DNA of 64,000 bases from contig NZ_PTJS01000001.1 in NCBI RefSeq assembly GCF_002941025.1, forward strand, positions 3,162,001 through 3,226,000, in the 5' to 3' direction. A program made the translations under genes and the position numbers. Below the pieces are notes generated by a model that was not told where the DNA came from, did no database searches, and worked only from the letters and a program-made list of their open reading frames with translations. This document shows positions 61,334 to 64,000 of this stretch, one piece after another; positions within the stretch are counted from its first letter, which is position 1; every line of letters starts with the position of its first letter. Source of the stretch: Streptomyces sp. QL37. Its GTDB lineage: Bacteria; Actinomycetota; Actinomycetes; Streptomycetales; Streptomycetaceae.

Positions 61334-62293
61334 ATGGCCTCTCTGCCCCGGATCGCCCCCATGCTCGCAACCCCCGGCCACCTGCCGTCGGCCGTGGTCG
61401 ACGAACAGTGGGCGTACGAGGTGAAGCAGGACGGCCAGCGCGCCATGGTCTATCTGCCGGGGGACGGGTCGGTCGAGCTGCTGGCCAGGTCCGGGGCCGT
61501 CATCACCCCCGCCTATCCGGACCTGGCCGCGCTCGGACCCGCGCTCGGCGGCGTACCGGCGGTCCTGGACGGCGAGATCGTCGCGCTGGACGACCAGGGG
61601 CGCAGCGATTTCGAGCGGTTGCAGTCGCGGATGGGGCTCTCCGGGTCTCCCGCGAAGGCCGCCCTCATGGCGCAGCGGGTGCCGGCGCACCTGGTGCTGT
61701 TCGACGCCGTGTTCCTGCGTGACCGGAGCCTCGTACCGCTGCCCTACGCCGAGCGCCGGGCGGCGCTGGAGGAGCTCGCGCTGGACGGACCGCGCTGGTC
61801 GACGCCCTCGGTGGTCGTGGGGCACGGCGAGGAGGCCCTCACCATGACGCGGGAGGCCGGCCTGGAGGGCGTGATCGCGAAGCGTCTGACCTCGGTGTAC
61901 GAGCCGGGGGTACGCGCCCGTACGTGGATCAAGATCCGCCATGCCCGCACGCTGGACGTGATCGTCGGCGGCTGGGTGCCCGGGCGCGGCCGGCTGGGCG
62001 GTCTGCCGGGCGCGCTGCTGGTCGGCGAGCGGCACCCGGGCGGCCTGCGCTACGCGGGCAGCGTCGGGACGGGGTGGAGCGACGCCGAGCGGACCAGGCT
62101 GGCCGAACTCCTCCGTGTCGCCGCGGTCGACACCTGCCCCTTCGACGAGACGCCCCCGGTGGCCGGGGCGCGCTGGGTGCTGCCGCGGCTGGTCGGTGAG
62201 GTGCGGTACTCGACGCGGACGAAGGCGGGGAAGCTGCGCCAGCCCTCCTGGCACCGGCTCCGCCCGGACCTGGCGCCCGACGACATCGGGTGA
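61334..62293 (+). CDS. ATP-dependent DNA ligase (LigD ligase-domain type)
   Basis: This 319-aa ligase has nucleotidyl-transfer motif I with catalytic lysine in YEVKQDGQRAM, motif III VLDGEIVAL, motif IV LEGVIAKRL and motif V WIKIRH, then an OB-fold end (GTGWSDAERTRLAELL...RYSTRTKAGKLRQPSWHRL). Size fits the stand-alone ligase domain of bacterial LigD. It converges on Ku, so the two probably act in non-homologous end joining. No polymerase or nuclease domain is attached. Confidence 0.93.
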   Translation: MASLPRIAPMLATPGHLPSAVVDEQWAYEVKQDGQRAMVYLPGDGSVELLARSGAVITPAYPDLAALGPALGGVPAVLDGEIVALDDQGRSDFERLQSRMGLSGSPAKAALMAQRVPAHLVLFDAVFLRDRSLVPLPYAERRAALEELALDGPRWSTPSVVVGHGEEALTMTREAGLEGVIAKRLTSVYEPGVRARTWIKIRHARTLDVIVGGWVPGRGRLGGLPGALLVGERHPGGLRYAGSVGTGWSDAERTRLAELLRVAAVDTCPFDETPPVAGARWVLPRLVGEVRYSTRTKAGKLRQPSWHRLRPDLAPDDIG

Positions 62294-62312
62294 CGGGCCG
62301 GGCCGCCGCCGG

Positions 62313-62482
62313 GTGCCGCGACGTGCGATGGCTGTCACGCGACCCGGTGCCGCGACGTGCGGGGGCCGTCACGCCGCCGGGTGCCGCGACGTGCGACGGC
62401 CGTCACGCGACCCGGCGCCGCGACGTGCGATGGCCGTCACGCCACCCGGTGCCGCGACGTGCGATGGCCGTCACGCGATGCC
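62313..62482. repeat. 34-bp tandem repeat, five units, between ligase and Ku genes
   Basis: Units start at 62313, 62347, 62381, 62415 and 62449, exactly 34 bp apart. Each reads about GTGCCGCGACGTGCGATGG then CCGTCACGCGACCCG, with 0-4 changes per unit. They lie just after the ligase stop and before the Ku stop. They could be a terminator block, a protein-binding array or a slippage minisatellite. They are not CRISPR, as there are no spacers. Confidence 0.93.
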
Positions 62483-62493
62483 GCCCGCGACGG

Positions 62494-63426
62494 TCAGGAG
62501 GCGGTCCGCTTCTTCGCCGCCGTCTTCCTCGCCGGCTGCTTCTTGGCAGCCGTCTTCCCGGAGGCCGTCTTCTTCGCCGCCGGGGCGGCCTTCTTCCGGG
62601 CGCGGGACTTCCCGGGTGTCATCTCGTGCACGGTCGCGTCCTCGCCCCGCGTCTCCTTGGCCGCCTTCACCGAGGCGTTCAGCGCGGCCATCAGGTCCAT
62701 GACCTTCCCCGGCTCCTCCTCCTCTTCCCCTGCCGCCGCCGGGAGCGCCTTGCCCTCGGACTTCGCCGCGAGCAGCTCTTCCAGGGCCTCCCGGTAGCGG
62801 TCGCGGAAGCCGGAGATGTCGTCCAGGGCCATGCTGTCGGTGAGCTGCACGGCGCGTTCGATCTCGTCCTCGTCCAGCTCCGTCTCCCGGGGGGCGAGGG
62901 ACTCCGGGCTGCGGATCTCGTCCGGCCAGCGCATCGAGTGCAGCACGATCGCGTCCTCCCGCACCCGCAGCAGGCCGAGCCGCTCACGGTTGTGCCAGGC
63001 GAACTTCGCCACGGCGACCTTGTCGCTGCGCTCCAGCGCCTTCCGCAGCAGGGCGTACGGCTTCGCCGCGACCTGTCCGTCGACCGCGAGGTAGTAGCTG
63101 TCGCTGATCCGTACGGGGTCGATGCTGTCGGCCTCGACGAACGCCACGATCTCGATGGCCTTCGCCGTCGGCAGCGGCATCCGGTCGAGTTCCTCGTCGG
63201 TCACGGGCACGGTCCGGTCCTTGGCGACCTCGTACCCCTTGCCGATCTCGTCCTGCGAGAGGACCTTGCCGTCGATCTCGCACACCTTGCGGGTGCGAAT
63301 CCGGCCCATGTCCTCCTGGTGGTACTGGTGGAAGGAGATCGAGTGGTTCTCGGTGGCCGAGACCACCTTGATCGGGATCGTGACCAGCCCGAAGCTGATC
63401 GCTCCTGTCCACAGGGGCCGCGGCAT
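62494..63426 (-). CDS. ku: Ku DNA-end-binding protein
   Basis: This 310-aa protein begins MPRPLWTGAISFGLVTIPIKV, the bacterial Ku signature, and carries the Ku core to about residue 255. The last ~50 residues are a lysine/alanine-rich tail (KKTASGKTAAKKQPARKTAAKK), the extended tail that in actinomycetes binds DNA and recruits ligase. It forms the bridge of the NHEJ pathway with the neighbouring ligase. Confidence 0.96.
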   Translation of the reverse strand: MPRPLWTGAISFGLVTIPIKVVSATENHSISFHQYHQEDMGRIRTRKVCEIDGKVLSQDEIGKGYEVAKDRTVPVTDEELDRMPLPTAKAIEIVAFVEADSIDPVRISDSYYLAVDGQVAAKPYALLRKALERSDKVAVAKFAWHNRERLGLLRVREDAIVLHSMRWPDEIRSPESLAPRETELDEDEIERAVQLTDSMALDDISGFRDRYREALEELLAAKSEGKALPAAAGEEEEEPGKVMDLMAALNASVKAAKETRGEDATVHEMTPGKSRARKKAAPAAKKTASGKTAAKKQPARKTAAKKRTAS

Positions 63427-63593
63427 CCAGTACCTCCATACCCCCCTGGTGGCTTGGCCGGGAGGCGGACCGGAGCGCCTGGAAGGGAGAAACCGACCCG
63501 AGAGGGCCGAGGCGCGGCCGGGCCACCGCCCGTATGCACGATCCTCGCGCCCCCGCCCCCGGACCGCATGTGGATCACCGGGGGGCCTGCCGG

Positions 63594-64000
63594 TCAGCGG
63601 CGAGGCAGGTCCGTCTCGCCGACCACCTGGTCGCCGCTCATCTCGCCGGTCCTACGGAAGCCGAGCCGCAGATAGAACTCCTCGGGGCCGTGCTCCCCCT
63701 GCCCCCAGGTCACCGTCACCCGCTTCTGTCCGCGCCGGAGGATCTCCTCGCAGACGGCGTCCACGGCGAAGCGCCCGTATCCCTTGCCCTGCTCGTCCGC
63801 GGCGACGGCCAGCCGCCAGAGTCCGGAACGGAGCCGGTCCTCGGGGTCGGCGGGGCCCTTGAGCCCGAACCGTACGTCGAAGAAGGCCATCACGAAGGCG
63901 ACGAGCCGGTCACCGTCGTAGACCAGCCGGGGCCAGGCCTTCTCCGGATCGGCGTACGCCTCGGCCAGGGACCGCGCGACCGGGGCGACGAACCGTTCCT
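63594..64000 (-). CDS. GNAT-family acetyltransferase (3' part; runs off the right edge)
   Basis: The frame is open to the window end with no start inside it, and reads VAPVARSLAEAYADPEKAWPR, then the GNAT acetyl-CoA motif LWRLAVAADEQGKGYGRFAVDAV and the closing FYLRLGFRRTGE. Internal M/V codons near 63893 are not the real start because the GNAT beta-strands before them are needed. At least 135 residues are present. Confidence 0.9.
   Translation of the reverse strand, partial: ERFVAPVARSLAEAYADPEKAWPRLVYDGDRLVAFVMAFFDVRFGLKGPADPEDRLRSGLWRLAVAADEQGKGYGRFAVDAVCEEILRRGQKRVTVTWGQGEHGPEEFYLRLGFRRTGEMSGDQVVGETDLPRR

Noticed and set aside
62313..62482. A CRISPR array.
   Set aside because: Units are contiguous with no unique spacers, and no cas genes are present.

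Overview
The window is high-GC, with GTG and TTG starts, strong third-position G/C bias, four-base start/stop overlaps and typical actinomycete families (DUF397, DUF5753, DUF6879, CebR box, Ku plus stand-alone ligase, CBM2 mannanase). It is most likely chromosomal DNA of a Streptomyces or close relative. No rRNA, tRNA, integrase, transposase or CRISPR array was recognised.

Layout. (1) 0-3.4 kb: a partial gene, a SUKH-like protein, and a DHA2 drug exporter divergent from a GntR-TetR hybrid regulator across a perfect operator-like inverted repeat. (2) 3.5-27.6 kb: a 24-kb DNA-targeting island, the most interesting part. A first plus-strand set encodes a MORC/MutL-type GHKL ATPase, a Z1-domain ATPase, a Vsr-like endonuclease, a C5-cytosine-methyltransferase homologue without its catalytic cysteine, and an intact C5 methyltransferase. 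A convergent minus-strand operon encodes an HTH-GHKL ATPase fusion and two uncharacterised proteins. A second plus-strand operon encodes a small charged protein, a 1590-aa GHKL-SF2 helicase, a UvrD-like helicase, a DrmA-like helicase and a DrmB-like DUF1998 protein. The last two are core DISARM proteins; drmC was not seen. Prokaryotic MORC, Z1, Vsr and Dcm neighbourhoods and DISARM are each known. Their combination here, with three different GHKL ATPases and a dead/live methyltransferase pair, looks like an unusual composite anti-phage or restriction-modification system.

(3) 28-29.7 kb: a DUF397/XRE/ATP-binding trio. (4) 29.8-43 kb: TSUP permease, VOC protein, a stomatin-like gene joined to a kinase gene across a ~118-bp-arm inverted repeat, asparaginase/GntR/NhaC cluster, MFS, two-component system and ABC exporter. 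(5) 43-49.5 kb: a HelD-like RNA-polymerase motor behind a palindrome-rich divergent region, XRE/DUF6879 regulators and small proteins. (6) 49.5-60 kb: secreted phosphatase, AAC(3)-like acetyltransferase, lipoprotein, an RloA/RloB-like (AbiL-type) pair, a mannanase with a perfect CebR box, ankyrin protein, isochorismatase and SGNH hydrolase. (7) 60-64 kb: RibD-like reductase, DNA ligase and Ku (NHEJ) converging on a 34-bp tandem repeat, and a partial GNAT.

How the island may work (inference): the methyltransferase(s) mark or read host DNA. The GHKL, Z1 and SF2/SF1 motors sense and remodel foreign DNA. The Vsr-like protein is the only recognisable nuclease and is the likely cutter. The HTH-GHKL protein may regulate or sense.
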